Assembly: GCF_963678975.1 (NCBI RefSeq)
Contig: NC_089281.1
Location: forward strand, 22,621,375 to 22,685,374
Length of the DNA stretch: 64,000 bases
Reading direction: 5' to 3'
From: Dysidea avara
Taxonomy: Eukaryota; Porifera; Demospongiae; Dictyoceratida; Dysideidae
This document shows positions 37,201-48,478 of this stretch, one piece after another. Every line of letters begins with the position of its first letter. Position 1 is the stretch's first letter. The position numbers and the translations under genes were made by a program. A model generated the notes under the pieces. That model was not told the origin of the DNA. It worked only from the letters and a program-made list of their open reading frames with translations, and did not search any database.

Positions 37201-40200
37201 ATATGTGCTAAACAACAGATGATGACATTCAAATGAGTATACACAGCGAAACATCTCGAAAACCACCCTAGACAATTAACTTAATTGATATAACACATTA
37301 ATAGCCAAAACACCAGAATAAAAACTAACTTGTTTTGGAACATTGTTCCCAATGCATTTTAAAAACAAACTTTATTCAATATCTCATCATAGTAACAATG
37401 AATGATGCAATTAACAGTTGATAATATAAATTCTGTGTTTAAATTTTATAATGCTAGCTTTTTAAAAACTTTAAGTAAATAAAACAATGCTGTATAAAAA
37501 TACCAGTAAACACAACATGCAGGATTTTGAATAAAAACAGAAGCATTGTGATAAATAAGGAAACTACAAAGCATCATTTAGTACTACTTCTGTTGGCACT
37601 CTACAGCGTAGAACTGACATGTAAAGTAGCATGTCACCATATATGGTAATAACTTGTAAAATTGAAACCCATTAGTGACAGTGTACTTAACATCTCATAC
37701 TAAATGACTAAATACACAGAGTAGAAGACTTCTTGTCACATCAATGGTATACATATCCTGTTGGATAAAGTGGGCGCATACATCATGGTCTCTGTTAGAC
37801 CATCCTTTCAGAAAAAAAAAAGTTGACAGAACAATTTGTTTGATGTGATATAATACTGTTTTGGATATCTAATATCCTTAGATGCTGCATATCCAGCACA
37901 TTTTTCAAGTTTTAATTGCACACCTTCAGGGATGAACTAATGGTTGTCATCTTGAACTTATGATTGACAGGAATGTATTCTATGACAGAAGCCCTAATGA
38001 AATGGCACTCCCATCCACCCACTGCACACTCAAACAACCTGTTCACGTCTATTACATAAATGATGATGTTGGATGATATGACTTTGATGCAATTTAGTCA
38101 GTTGTTGTGTTATGTTCATACAACTGGGATTACTCCCAAGTTAATGTTGTGCTACTTCTTAAAAACTGTGCACCTGTCTTTTAATAACTGTTAAGTTTAA
38201 ATTTGCTTACTAATTACCAATTAATTAGTTGCAATTGATATAGTTGCTATGGAGTTTACATATTTGGGCAACATGTAGTTAGACCACTCCCCACACATAA
38301 AGAAACCCACACACACCCACACACAAACAAAGAAAAGTGTGATCATGCCAGACTTGTCAACATTGCCTAGCTTCAGCTATGTACAGAGGTTCTAATAGTT
38401 CTTGCACATCAACAAATCTAAAACAGAAGTCACATGCGGTAATTATATTCAAAATGAATCAATTTGATTGGTTGAAATATTGTGCACGTGATTTCGCTTA
38501 TTATTGCTGTCGTGCAAAAACTACAGAACCTTTGTATCAGCTATGGAATAGCAAGACAATTAACTGTCACCACTTAATTCAGCTGACTCCATGACTATAA
38601 CTCGTAGGATACGTGGGTACTACAACACTACATACACATGTACTACATACACATGTACTATATGGTTTGTACTTCATGATAAGACAAATGATAGTTGTAC
38701 AATAGAGATTATGCCAAGAGACAGTGCCAAGTAGACAGGTTCACCTGCATATTTTACATTCAATGTAGCAATAGCTACAACCAGTTACCCAGATATGTTC
38801 TAAAATGAAAAAAAAAAAAAAAAACTGAGTCCAGTAGTCCAGTCCACCACCAGTCCAGTGATTGTATACATCTCGATTGTGTTTTCTCTATTATACATGG
38901 CCACTGTGTGATGGGTTGCATCCACCAAAGTTAAAAAACTTCATTGTTCTTGCTATCATACAAGGTCGATATTAAGAGTTGCTGCTCTTAAAACACTCGT
39001 ACAGCATATAGGAAAACTACTAAACGTTTTCAGTACAGAGAGAAGAATCCATGATACACACAGATACCCAGACATACAATTTTCCAAGGAAACCATAACC
39101 AACCAAGTAACTACACAATCACACCTTTCAGCAAAGTTCTGCTGAAGCATTATTGCTTCCTAGGTTAGTAGCTATGACATACATGTGTATAGAGTTGGTC
39201 AGCCATTTAGTTAGTGAGTTCTGAGCTGTTCTTTTGTCTAATCTGTGAAATCCTCAAAAGATCACAAAGTTGCACTCTAACACAGACCCCCTCCATCCCT
39301 AAATTCAAAGCAGTTGGTAAAAAAATTATTTCAGAATATACATTGCAGGTTCATGGCTTCATGTTTCTATGTCATGTTAGCTGTGTGCTAATAATCATCA
39401 GTTACAGATCTGATGAGAGACAAGAACAGAAAGTGGAAAGGGGACTAAAGCAGCCATAACATATCATTTTAGGATTTGAAATGTTTATATCATGATAATG
39501 CACTAACTGTAGCTCATTATAACAACTGTCAAGATAATCACTCGCTCATTTATTATGTCCATAAATTTATCATTATGCCACATGATGTGACAGTTTTCAT
39601 TTTAGTAAGCCATTGACTAATGTAACCATCTCAAGTAAAAAAATCTATGAAAAACTAAAGTCACTAAAACCATGTAAATCTTCTGCTGGTCCTGATTGTT
39701 TGTTTCAATCATAATTGGAAACTAAAATCATGACAACGAATTTTAAAATGTTGTAATTTAAACTAGAAACGTATATTTTCTTACTCATGGCCTCCTGTAG
39801 TTTACAGTAATATCCAAGAATTTACAATAAAAATGATCATGATTCTCCTGACCAAAGCAACATTTCACATGGTAAACAAAAGGATGAACCTAGCACAACT
39901 TCATAACAGGGAAAGATGACACAACAGCATAGCCAACTCCAGTAGTAAGTTATCCACTATACGGGCAATGAAGAGGGAACAGTAGCAGAGAAATACAGAA
40001 CAAGGTGTACTGAAAGTTGGACATAGAGAGTCACATGTTTCACATGCTTAATGATCACACAAAATGATTCATTACTCTCACTATAACAACACACTGCCTG
40101 CACCACTTTACTATAGTAACAACCTGTCTGTACCACCCAGTAACCAAGTCATCCTAGAGGCAATCTATATCATGTGACATATGCCATATGCTGTGCCAAA

Positions 40201-43200
40201 GATAGAAGCAAGGGAGGTCAGTGATGATCAACTTTTGGATATAAAGGTCAATACGGTAAATAGAGGAAATAAGCAAGCAGTTCTGTCTGCAAGCATTAAC
40301 TACATTAATTTTCCCAGATAATACATTAAGAACATCTTTAGCAAGGGCAACAAGTGTCGTTGACAATAAAATGATAACCTCAATTATAGTCAAATGATTC
40401 TAACAATGCGAGGTGATTATGAATAGATGCATTACTAAACTAGGTGATATAGATGTGTATGGTATGGCTTCATCCATTACAAATATACATCCAATTTTTA
40501 ATTGCATGTACTCATTTCTACAGGTGAAAACTGAATGTGGTGGAATGAGATGTATCCATATGATAATGATGTGTGTGCAATATTTGATTGTTGAATTTGG
40601 CTTGTTGTGTCAGTGAGAGTTGTAATGAATGAATATTGTAAACTAGCCTTTTGGCATACCACAGTACGTTCCACGGACTTACCTCCTATGTCCTCCTTAG
40701 TGTCCCATTTATCTTTGCCAACAGCACAAGGTGTTGATTCACCACATGATGGCTTCCCTATGTTTGTAACAGGAATTGTCCAAGTTTTCTGTGGTAACTG
40801 CATTGATTGGAGAGATCCTTCTTGTAGTGTTCTTCATTTGTAACACTGTGTGACGGGCTGAACATGGCTGAAAACAAAGCGTACTGGCCACTTCATTATT
40901 TTAGCAATTGATAGTTGGGATGAACATGTAACAATAAGCCTGGTGCCATTCTTTCGGTATGCATGGGTTCACCAGTCATAACAACGTTATACAGAACAGT
41001 TGGGCAACCTATCACCTGTTCCTACCTGACTGAGTGTGCAGAATAGAGTGAGTGATAAACTCCTAACAAAACATACACCTAAAACATTAATGGTGCTAAG
41101 AAAGGATGTGGTGTTAAGAAATCTGGGGACATTTACATCCTTAACCTCTCATCCATTTCCAAACATGACTAACTTTAGGTTTCATACTTTCTATATGTTA
41201 ATTATGTTAGCAAACAATTCCAATAAAATAAAAATAAAATCTAACAAAAAAAAAAACCCAGGGATTATTCGTCACCAGTGACGGTAGGACATGTTTACTA
41301 CCACAAGTACACAAAAATTTGAAATTTTCGTAGGGACCATAGCACACACCAATAAAAAGTACTGAAATAAGCTGGAGTAGTGCACGATATTAAATTATAG
41401 TAAAACAATAAGAAGTGTTATATCCCTACTGTGCTCAAGATACCATGCACAGTAGGGATATAACACTTCTTATTGTTTTACTATGATTTAATATCGTGCA
41501 CTACTCCAGCTTGTTTCAGTACTTTTTATCGATGTGCTATAGTCCCTACTCTAGTTGAAAATTCCAATTTTTTTTTTACTTGTTTGTTATCTTAAAAAAA
41601 ATTTATTATGACTGGTGAACCCACGCATACCGCATCAAAAGAAAGAAATGGTGCTACATGCCCCAGCTATTAATTATTATCGGAAAGTGAAGTATTCATT
41701 ATGCTTTGTTGTCAGTTTTGTTTAACCCGTTACACACCATTACAAATCAAGAATTGTTCAAAAAGCACCTCTACAATCAAAGTAGCTGCTATGAAAAGTA
41801 CGGACAATTTCCGTTATGAAAGGAAGCCATCACGTGCTACCACCAAATCGACACCTTTTGCTATCAGTAAAGATGAATGGGACATAAGAGGAGGACACTG
41901 GTAAGTCCATGAAGAATGCATTGTATGTACTGCGGTATGCAAAAGGCACATGTCTGGCTGAAGTGGCATCGAACAGTGAAAAAATCAAGCCTGTATGTAG
42001 CCTTAGCCGTTATTGAGTTACACTTGTCTGAAGGCATCAGTCAGTCAGTCATTCACTAGAAAATTCCGTTTAATAAAATATCATATCAACTTGTTGAAAA
42101 CATTTTGGGTCAATCTGAAGGCTTGGTTTTACCTAACTAATGTTGCTTCATTGTTGTCAGGGAAAAGTGAGGCTGGTTTTTTGGATGCCTAAACCTTTAC
42201 TATACAGTTATTGTACTGTATGATATAGTTAATTTACAAGGAAGAACTATCTCAGGAAGCCACTAGTGCTAAATTGATTAGAATACCAAGGAGGCTGACA
42301 TTAGTGGAAATGCTGAATTCTAACTGCTTCCAAATACATTACATGTAGCACTGATATCATCATCGGTGTTTCACGCATTACATAATACACAGTAAGAAGT
42401 AATACAACATGCTACACTTTCTTGTAATGGATAATTACTAGTCATTATATGCGTTACAGTAATATTATTACTGAACAAGTACTAATGCATTACTTAACTA
42501 ACGTGTACAGCGTACGTACGTTGCTGTAATATTATTACCATTACATTATGACAATGTATAATATTACCATTACATTATGACAATGTATAATATTACCATT
42601 ACATTATGACAATGTATAACCATCTTCTGAACTCTGCATTCTAACAAGACAGCACCATTAATCTAATCATGTGATCATCAGTCTGGCATTCAGTGACATA
42701 GCCAAATTCAGTAGCCAATTATTTACAAATAAACAAGAGTGATGAGTTATACTTTAATAGTTGGGCAGTATGGCAATTGCTGCTCTAGCAGACTAGGTGA
42801 GTGAACAGCTCAAACAAGACAAGACAATTTAACACCTCAATGAAAGGTTAATATATTACTAGATTAATACTTTAAAACGAAGTAATAATATGTGGCAGTA
42901 ACAAGTAGTAACTGCCAAACACTGACCAATGTTGTAGACTGAAATTATGATGGTAAGTCGCTGGATACACTTGTGCACATACAACATTATCAATACACGC
43001 TTGATGATATTACATAACAAACTACTACAAATAAATTTCACGTGATCTTGCATTGGCTTTATATACAGTCATTATGTGTACACTATTACCAACCTGTAAG
43101 CCGTTAGTAACAAAACCACAAGCATCACTCAATTGAAATTCTTTTTTGAAAGTTCCAAACGATCGGTTATGAGGTAGAGTGGCAATAGTGACTGGATGGT

Positions 43201-46200
43201 GTTGAGTAGCTTCACCTATAAATACAATACAATTGTATGTAGTTTGTATACTATTGATAAATGTCATACAATATTTACTCTTGATACTACCAATACAAGC
43301 ACAACATGCCAACTCTATTAAAACATACACATACCCTAAGAATCTACTATGTGTTCAATACAGAACCACAATCAGCTCTCACAACAATACAAAAAGTTGA
43401 GTGAAAAAAAACTGTTCTCTAAAGAGTTTTGGTTGATGCAATGCTCTTCTGCCTGTGGTTTTTTGTGATCCACTTTGACAAAGAGTTCAAACAACATATC
43501 ACAGGTGATGTAATTGTTTAACCAAACAATTATTGAGAATGATCGAGTCTTTCTTTACATGTCTCACCACTTTTAGCCATTTCCAACAGCTCAATCACAG
43601 CAGTTCATCACTACTATGAGATGTACCTGATACACCAAGTACTGCAGTGTAATGTAAACCAAATTGTGCTTTTTGAATACTCTTGAGTGAACATGCCAAG
43701 TGCCAGTGGTTATTTTCCTATGACCAACTGTAAACTGACATATCAGCAAAGCTATGACATACAATTCATCAGAGTGTCATAGGAATACCTTACTAGGAAA
43801 GTGAATGAATTTCTTTTATCAGAATTTGACTGTTTTATTAGAGTAGAGCACTTGATATTGTATGAAGTTTTAAGTTATCAAGGGAGGGGGCTGGTTGAAC
43901 ATCACATATTAAAACTGACATTGTGTTAAAATGATGTACTAATTCTGGAACATTACAATATGACTTTAAACAATGCTCATGCTTTTGTAAGAAGAAATAA
44001 AAGAGCCACTTCAGGCCCGAGGGTGAGTGAGTATATTCCATTCAGTGTAGTACCGATCAGCAGTTTTGATATTTCACAGACAGTACATTATTGTTACTTG
44101 ATATTACGGTACACAGTTTCCAAAAATATTTACTCAAGATAGAATTGTATTGTTGATCATCAGTGATCACAGTATATTAGTCCATATCTTTCCACATGTA
44201 CACTTTTCCTACAAATGGTAAAGATCATTTTTTTAAATCCATGGTATTGCGGTGCTAGAACTTAGATGGTGTTAAAAACAGATACCGCTGTTTAACTAAA
44301 TACTCAGTATATTGCTCAGCACTACTAATTCCGGGTGAACAAGTAAGTACGCCTGTAGCAGAAGTTCTCAAGGTATTAAGTTGAATCAGAACACTACTGT
44401 CAACATGACACTAAAATTATTTGTGTATGCATGAATTGATACAGTACTCATGCATGTCGCAGTAAGGGTTACGCACATGTGACACACATGCAAAGATCCT
44501 ATCATGTATGTCATATGCACATACAGCAACATGCATAGTAATCATGTTCAGTGTAACCCTATATTGTGGGCCATGGTTTATTGACCTTATTAGAGAGGTT
44601 TTCGAATTTTTAATCATGTGTACAGAAATACAAATGAGGCTGGCCATGAAAAAGTGTCCTGGTTATCAAGGTGTCCCCACACTTCAGGGTGTCTTTTACA
44701 CAATTTCACAAGATGCATTATAGAATCCCACAATGTAAAATTATACCTGTTTGTTAGGTTATAAAACAAAATATTATACTGCATAACAGCCACACTGGTT
44801 TGGTGACTCATTGCCATTCATTATGTGTATGTTATAATTTTGATCTCCTGATTCTATGCACGTGACACGAAGCTTCTCATGTACACACAGATTGACAACA
44901 CACATGTTTAGAAGGTCATGTACATACAAAGCAGGGGAGCCTGCTGCATACCTACACGTCACAACAACCACAAGATAGTCAGTGCTTTCTATTTTGTGCA
45001 TAAACTATCAACAATATATGAAAGTGATTATAACTGTCTTGTTCCGAGGCCTACAGTACTAAAGTACATACACAAGTGTGCCTATACAACACACTGGATT
45101 CAATAACACATTTAGCACTTTGAAAATGCTGTACTACAGTAAATATATAGGAATGCTACACAGGAACAAACATACAGCATATACATAAGCACAATGTGAT
45201 CTTGAAAGAAAGATAGGGTAATGAGTATGGCTGCTAAACAGAACGAGTAATGTAGTATGAGAACGATGATGTACGTGTTGATGGTGAGGCAGCTAATGCT
45301 ATAGCACATGTTACAGTGCTCCACTTTTCAGGTACAAGCTAGTCCTACTGTTTCTGTGCAGTTTTAGCGAATGCCATACAATCTGATATACGAGCTATCC
45401 ACCTTGAAACAATCTAACTCCTTTCTAATTCTAAACACACAATCATTACACAACCGAAGAGCTTCTTTTACCTACCATAGCTTTACTTGCATGCGCTAAC
45501 TGGCCTACTCTATATGACCGAATTCATAATAATCACATTAGGCTATCAGCTTTTGCTACCACATTTCTTGCAGCATTACAATGTAAATGGGTAAGGAGTA
45601 TACATGTACTGTAAGAGCTCAATAAGCAGTAGTGAAATACTTAAAATACAGTTTTCGTATATGCCACCACTCATATTCAGCGTTTAGCAGTGGGCTGTTT
45701 AAGGGCCCTTCACTAGTGAGACCCAATAAATGTCAGTCCAGTGTTCCAGGTCTAGTAAACCAGTTTACTGAATAATGATGGCCGTCATGCAGCATTTTTC
45801 TACTACTCTATAGGGAAGACCCTGCAATCAGTCAGACCAGCTGGAAGAAAATTATACTAACAGCACCCTGTTTCAGATCTGAGATAAGACCATCATGACT
45901 AGTGCAAAAATAATTAAAACATGGGAATAGAGATTACTGAAAAAAGTAAAGAATCAAGAGTCAAAAAAGCCAGCATGTTAAACACACAGAGATCTCTATT
46001 TGGATATGGTAGAAACTAAGGAAAAAAACAGTAGTTTCTTCATACATCAGGGACAGATAAGTACTGTACTGAGAAGTCCAAATAGAGATCTCTGTGTGTT
46101 TAACATGCTGGCTTGTTTGATTCTTTGCTTCTTTACTTTTTTCAGCAATCTCTATTCCCATGTTATAGTTTTTAAAATTATTTTTACACTAGTTTGTTTA

Positions 46201-48354
46201 CTTTTTGTAAATCCATTTATGGATAGCTAACATGATAATAAGAGGTACTGGTGGTGCTACAGTACTAAACATCTATATCAGTCAGTAATCGTGTACAGTA
46301 GCTAGCTGTTAAAGGCTGGTTTCCATATAGTCGCAAACCATCTGCACATTGCCTGCGAGTATTACTAGCATCTTGATGGGGGCACTTGGTAATTAATAGT
46401 ATGGCTTCTGATATATACACACTTGTGCAGCTAGGGTAGTTGAATAAGGTGGATATGGTCGGACACGAACACGAACATTTTCAAAATACACTCCTACATT
46501 TATACAACGGTTATTTTTCATACCTAACGTAGTAGTTTTCACTTCCAGACACAGAGATCGAATCGCATGTGTGGAGGATAGGCTAGCATGCTACAGAGTA
46601 CCATACACCATATACTGTTGTACACACACTATAGAAATCTAATGCACATTCACAGGGATTCAGTTGGCATGCCCCAACTTAGCCTCGCAAGCCAGGACCT
46701 TTGTAGGTATAAGCGCCTGCGCCTTATACCGAAAGCTGAGAGCTCCTGGGTCTGGTCTATGACAGTAAACTAGGGTGGATCTCTACAATCACAACTGCAT
46801 TAGATTTCTAGAGCACTTGTATAGCAGGACATTGTTTATAATACTTGTAGCGTGCTAACCAATCCTTCACACATGCACTTATAAATGGATAATCGCTACA
46901 CGAAGACCATGTCTGGGCCTAGAAGCAAAGACTACTGTACAGAACAACGTTAGGTATGAAAATTAATGTTGTATAGATGTAAATTATATTTTAAAAATGT
47001 CTGTGTCCACCCATATCCGCCTTTTCCAACTACCTGTGCAGCTATGTGATCACAAGTCAAGTCCACAGTGGTACACAACAACATTGCTGTTCTGGTATGC
47101 ACTTAATATACTGTGGTGAAAAATAGGTAATGATATAGGGTTTCCAAATGAATAGATTGGATACTTATTAACACATATTAACACAGTGGTTACCCTCGCA
47201 GAGACTATGGCAAAGTGAACCTACGAGAAGCAAATTTACTTGAGAATTGATGTTATCATTGCAATATACATTTAAAAATAGGTCACGGACATGAAGAAAG
47301 ACATAGGAAGGCAACCTATGTAGTTTTTATCCCCTAAAGTGAATAGCTTTTCCTGTAGAACAGTGAAAAAAAAGTACTTTTATCAAGTCCTTTTGACTTC
47401 ACTTTTGCTAGTGGACCTAAACGTCTTCCAAATTAACTTATAAGGCTTCCTTTGAGGTTTGAAGAGTTTCATGTTTAGTTGAGTGTTCTATTAGGATTTT
47501 GGAAAAAAAAACAGGCAACCTCTAGCATGGTTCATAATTAATGTGAGCATAAATGCAGTGGAGTCTCCACAGATACTACATGACCACTACTGTAAGTATA
47601 CCGAATGCAGTGGGCATGAAATTCCTACAATATGATTTATTTATTGCTGGCAGACAGTAACTACTAATATGCTGGGGGAGGGGATTACATCCAAGGGAAA
47701 TCATACACTAAATAGACTAGTGTGGGCATTGTGTATGTCTTAATTATGCCTTGCTATCTTTAGAACCTAATGTGGTCTTTGTAAAAGGTGGTCTTTGTAA
47801 AAGGTGGCTTCATTGTAGTTAGCCATCGCTTTCACATTTCCTGAAGTATAATGGTAAGGAGTATAAGTGCAGTTGAGCATAATAAATAGTAGATTGATTG
47901 ATTGATTTATATATTTAACTTCCGAGCAATCGGCTACAGCCATTCTTTGCTCAGAGGGACACAATACATAGATAGTAAACACAAAACTAAACAAAGCTAG
48001 TGAAATTGCTAGAGGTCAGTTTTGCTATTCTATCATTTTGCCCTTAGCTAGCAAGACTAAATAAACCTCAGTCCAGTGATTATACATAGCAACACCCTTA
48101 AATAGACTACGAAACTCACTGGTATCAACTTTAACGGGGCGTTTACCAATGTTTCCAATTGTCTACAAGAATAAATAAATGACGGCATATTTACACATGT
48201 ACACAACAACTTTAAACAACTAACTCACCCTAGAAAGCCAAGTGATAAATTTCACGTATTTCTCCCGTATGTGAAAGGACCACCCCAAGGCCGAAGTTAT
48301 GTTATAAGGGATTATAAATCCCCAAAAACATACTATCCACCACCAAAGCAACAT
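24055..48354 (-). CDS. GPAT4: Glycerol-3-phosphate acyltransferase 3/4, complete, 15 exons
   Basis: Exons in transcript order: 48229-48354, 48120-48162, 43094-43215, 34786-34828, 32325-32379, 31524-31589, 31398-31472, 31252-31341, 27182-27275, 27009-27124, 26318-26373, 25748-25833, 25403-25531, 25270-25349, 24055-24256. Together they give 1383 bp and 460 residues; human GPAT4 is about 456. All junctions keep the frame and are GT-AG. The enzyme acylates glycerol-3-phosphate to lysophosphatidate at the ER in triglyceride and phospholipid synthesis. Motif I is NHTSPMD (His221, Asp226), the WFERSE block is at 262-267, motif III FPEGTC at 293-298, and motif IV IYPVVIKYD near 318-326. Membrane segments: residues ~4-20 and ~132-172. 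The last ~45 residues diverge from the vertebrate C-terminus. The single gene looks co-orthologous to GPAT3 and GPAT4, so the symbol is approximate. Confidence 0.95.
25748..27275 (-). CDS. GPAT4: GPAT3/4 catalytic block (exons 9-12)
   Basis: Exon 9 (27182-27275) encodes GGICVANHTSPMDIAML with the catalytic His and Asp. Exon 10 (27009-27124) encodes GQRHGGFFG and HIWFERSE. Exon 11 (26318-26373, only 56 bp) encodes NPILIFPE. Exon 12 (25748-25833) completes FPEGTC and adds FMFKKGCFELGSTIYPVV. All key residues of the PlsC-type acyltransferase family are present. The intron between exons 11 and 12 is filled by a tetranucleotide microsatellite. Confidence 0.95.
25905..26120. repeat. (TACA)n microsatellite, ~50 units, in a GPAT intron
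   Basis: An almost pure CATA tetranucleotide array takes up nearly half of the 484-bp intron between exons 12 and 11. Six-frame ORFs across it (IHTY or YVCM repeats) are artefacts. Confidence 0.97.
27873..28101. mobile_element. Inverted-repeat MITE, TAAGGGACCATCCATAATTT ends
   Basis: The left end (AAGGGACCATCCATAATTTT, then TATGCAAGCGTACAAAG) is mirrored by ACTCTTGCGTAAAGGCTG and AATAATGGATGACTCCTTA at the right end. Length ~229 bp, no ORF. Confidence 0.75.
31139..31240. repeat. (CA)n microsatellite with CTACA interruptions
   Basis: It ends 11 bp from the exon 8 boundary (31252) on the downstream-intron side, just beyond the GTGAGT donor. Confidence 0.95.
32380..34785. other. GPAT intron 4 (2.4 kb)
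   Basis: The longest open frame, 33325-33729 minus (134 codons, many Cys/Phe/Tyr), has no family resemblance I can see and no good splice boundaries. I treat it as chance. Confidence 0.5.
36181..36512. repeat. 166-bp direct tandem duplication in GPAT intron 3
   Basis: Units 36181-36346 and 36347-36512 both start ACACAAGGACACTTGTCTAC and differ at only a few positions, so the duplication is young. Confidence 0.95.
40630..40990 (-). mobile_element. Composite repeat family, partial copy C
   Basis: This minus-oriented copy of the module lacks the palindrome. It starts exactly at the GACTGGTGAACCCA boundary (40968-40980 complement) and preserves KDKWDTKEDIGGKS in the conserved frame. Confidence 0.7.
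41305..42230 (+). mobile_element. Composite repeat family, copy D (with palindrome)
   Basis: The palindrome is at 41305-41582 and the module runs from GACTGGTGAACCCACGC (~41610) to about 42230. The conserved frame reads IKNCSKSTSTIKVAAM and FRYERKPSRATTKS, then breaks by one extra base at the position of DTKED. It lies head-to-head with copy C, 315 bp away. Confidence 0.8.
42530..42618. repeat. Three tandem copies of a 29-bp unit
   Basis: The unit is TAATATTACCATTACATTAT plus GACAATGTA. The surroundings (~42390-42760) are rich in ACGCATTAC/GTAATG words like those in the hAT MITE at 18228, so it may be part of a decayed relative. Confidence 0.85.
43094..43215 (-). CDS. GPAT4: GPAT3/4 exon 3, isolated between 8.3-kb and 4.9-kb introns
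   Basis: The 122-bp exon (acceptor TTTATAG, donor CAG/GTTGGT) encodes FGTFKKEFQLSDACGFVTNG. Joined to exon 4 (VIVEDHVTKCF), it matches the FELSD..F..KG.E.IVEDEVT.RF region of vertebrate GPAT3. This match is what ties the N-terminal exons at 48 kb to the catalytic exons at 24-35 kb. Confidence 0.9.
45898..46193. mobile_element. Palindromic MITE, ACTAGTGCAAAAATAATT ends (296 bp)
   Basis: Arms of ~110 bp are almost perfectly complementary: CCAGCATGTTAAACACACAG and AGATCTCTATTTGG occur in both orientations around a ~70-bp centre. The ORFs on either strand are mirror images of the same arms. Confidence 0.9.
46434..47034. mobile_element. MULE-like element (601 bp) with ~95-bp inverted repeats and 10-bp target duplication
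   Basis: TGTGCAGCTA flanks both sides (46424-46433 and 47035-47044). The ends GGGTAGTTG and CAACTACC open inverted repeats that extend through GGATATGG.., ACATTT..AAAATA and TTTTCATACCTAACGT. Long inverted repeats with 9-11 bp duplications are the hallmark of Mutator-like elements. No transposase is present. Confidence 0.85.
48229..48354 (-). CDS. GPAT4: GPAT3/4 exon 1, N-terminal membrane segment
   Basis: I chose ATG at 48354-48352 because the frame upstream lacks any other ATG before the QDPR promoter. The 42 residues start MLLWWWIVCFWGFIIPYNI, a hydrophobic anchor as at the start of vertebrate GPAT3/4, then IREKYVKFITWLSR. The donor AGG/GTGAGT leads to a 66-bp intron. Confidence 0.88.
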
Positions 48355-48478
48355 AATTAACGATGACTTTTTTTCGCTCGACCACTTCTGAGAAGACCTT
48401 ACATTCACGTGAGTTGAGGCGTGAGCTGTCAATAATTAAAAGCCACAATCGATTATCGTCAATAGTGTTCCGAGCACG
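48355..48478. promoter_or_regulatory. 124-bp bidirectional promoter between GPAT3/4 and QDPR
   Basis: The start codons of the two divergent genes are separated by only 124 bp. The interval holds a palindromic E-box TCACGTGA (48405-48412), an ATCGATTATCG element (48449-48459) and no TATA box. Both 5' UTRs must fit here, so transcription probably starts from one shared nucleosome-free region. This is inference from spacing. Confidence 0.75.

Larger units (their letters stand above)
34829..43093. other. GPAT intron 3 (8.3 kb), repeat-rich
   Basis: The intron holds a 166-bp tandem duplication (36181-36512), a CAGAGGAGGTT end at ~37024, a 21-bp poly-A (~38811), two opposed copies of the composite repeat (40630-40990 and 41305-42230) and a 29-bp triplicate (42530-42618). 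The small frame at 35348-35395 (MEDDKQPPRKRTLLF) resembles N-termini of some hAT transposase ORFs but is too short to call. No other exon was found. Confidence 0.6.
43216..48119. other. GPAT intron 2 (4.9 kb)
   Basis: The intron contains a palindromic MITE (45898-46193) and a MULE-like element (46434-47034). The short open frames elsewhere (60-76 codons) have no recognised domain. Confidence 0.6.

Noticed and set aside
42530..42618. CRISPR-like array
   Set aside because: The 29-bp units abut directly without spacers and lie in a eukaryotic intron.
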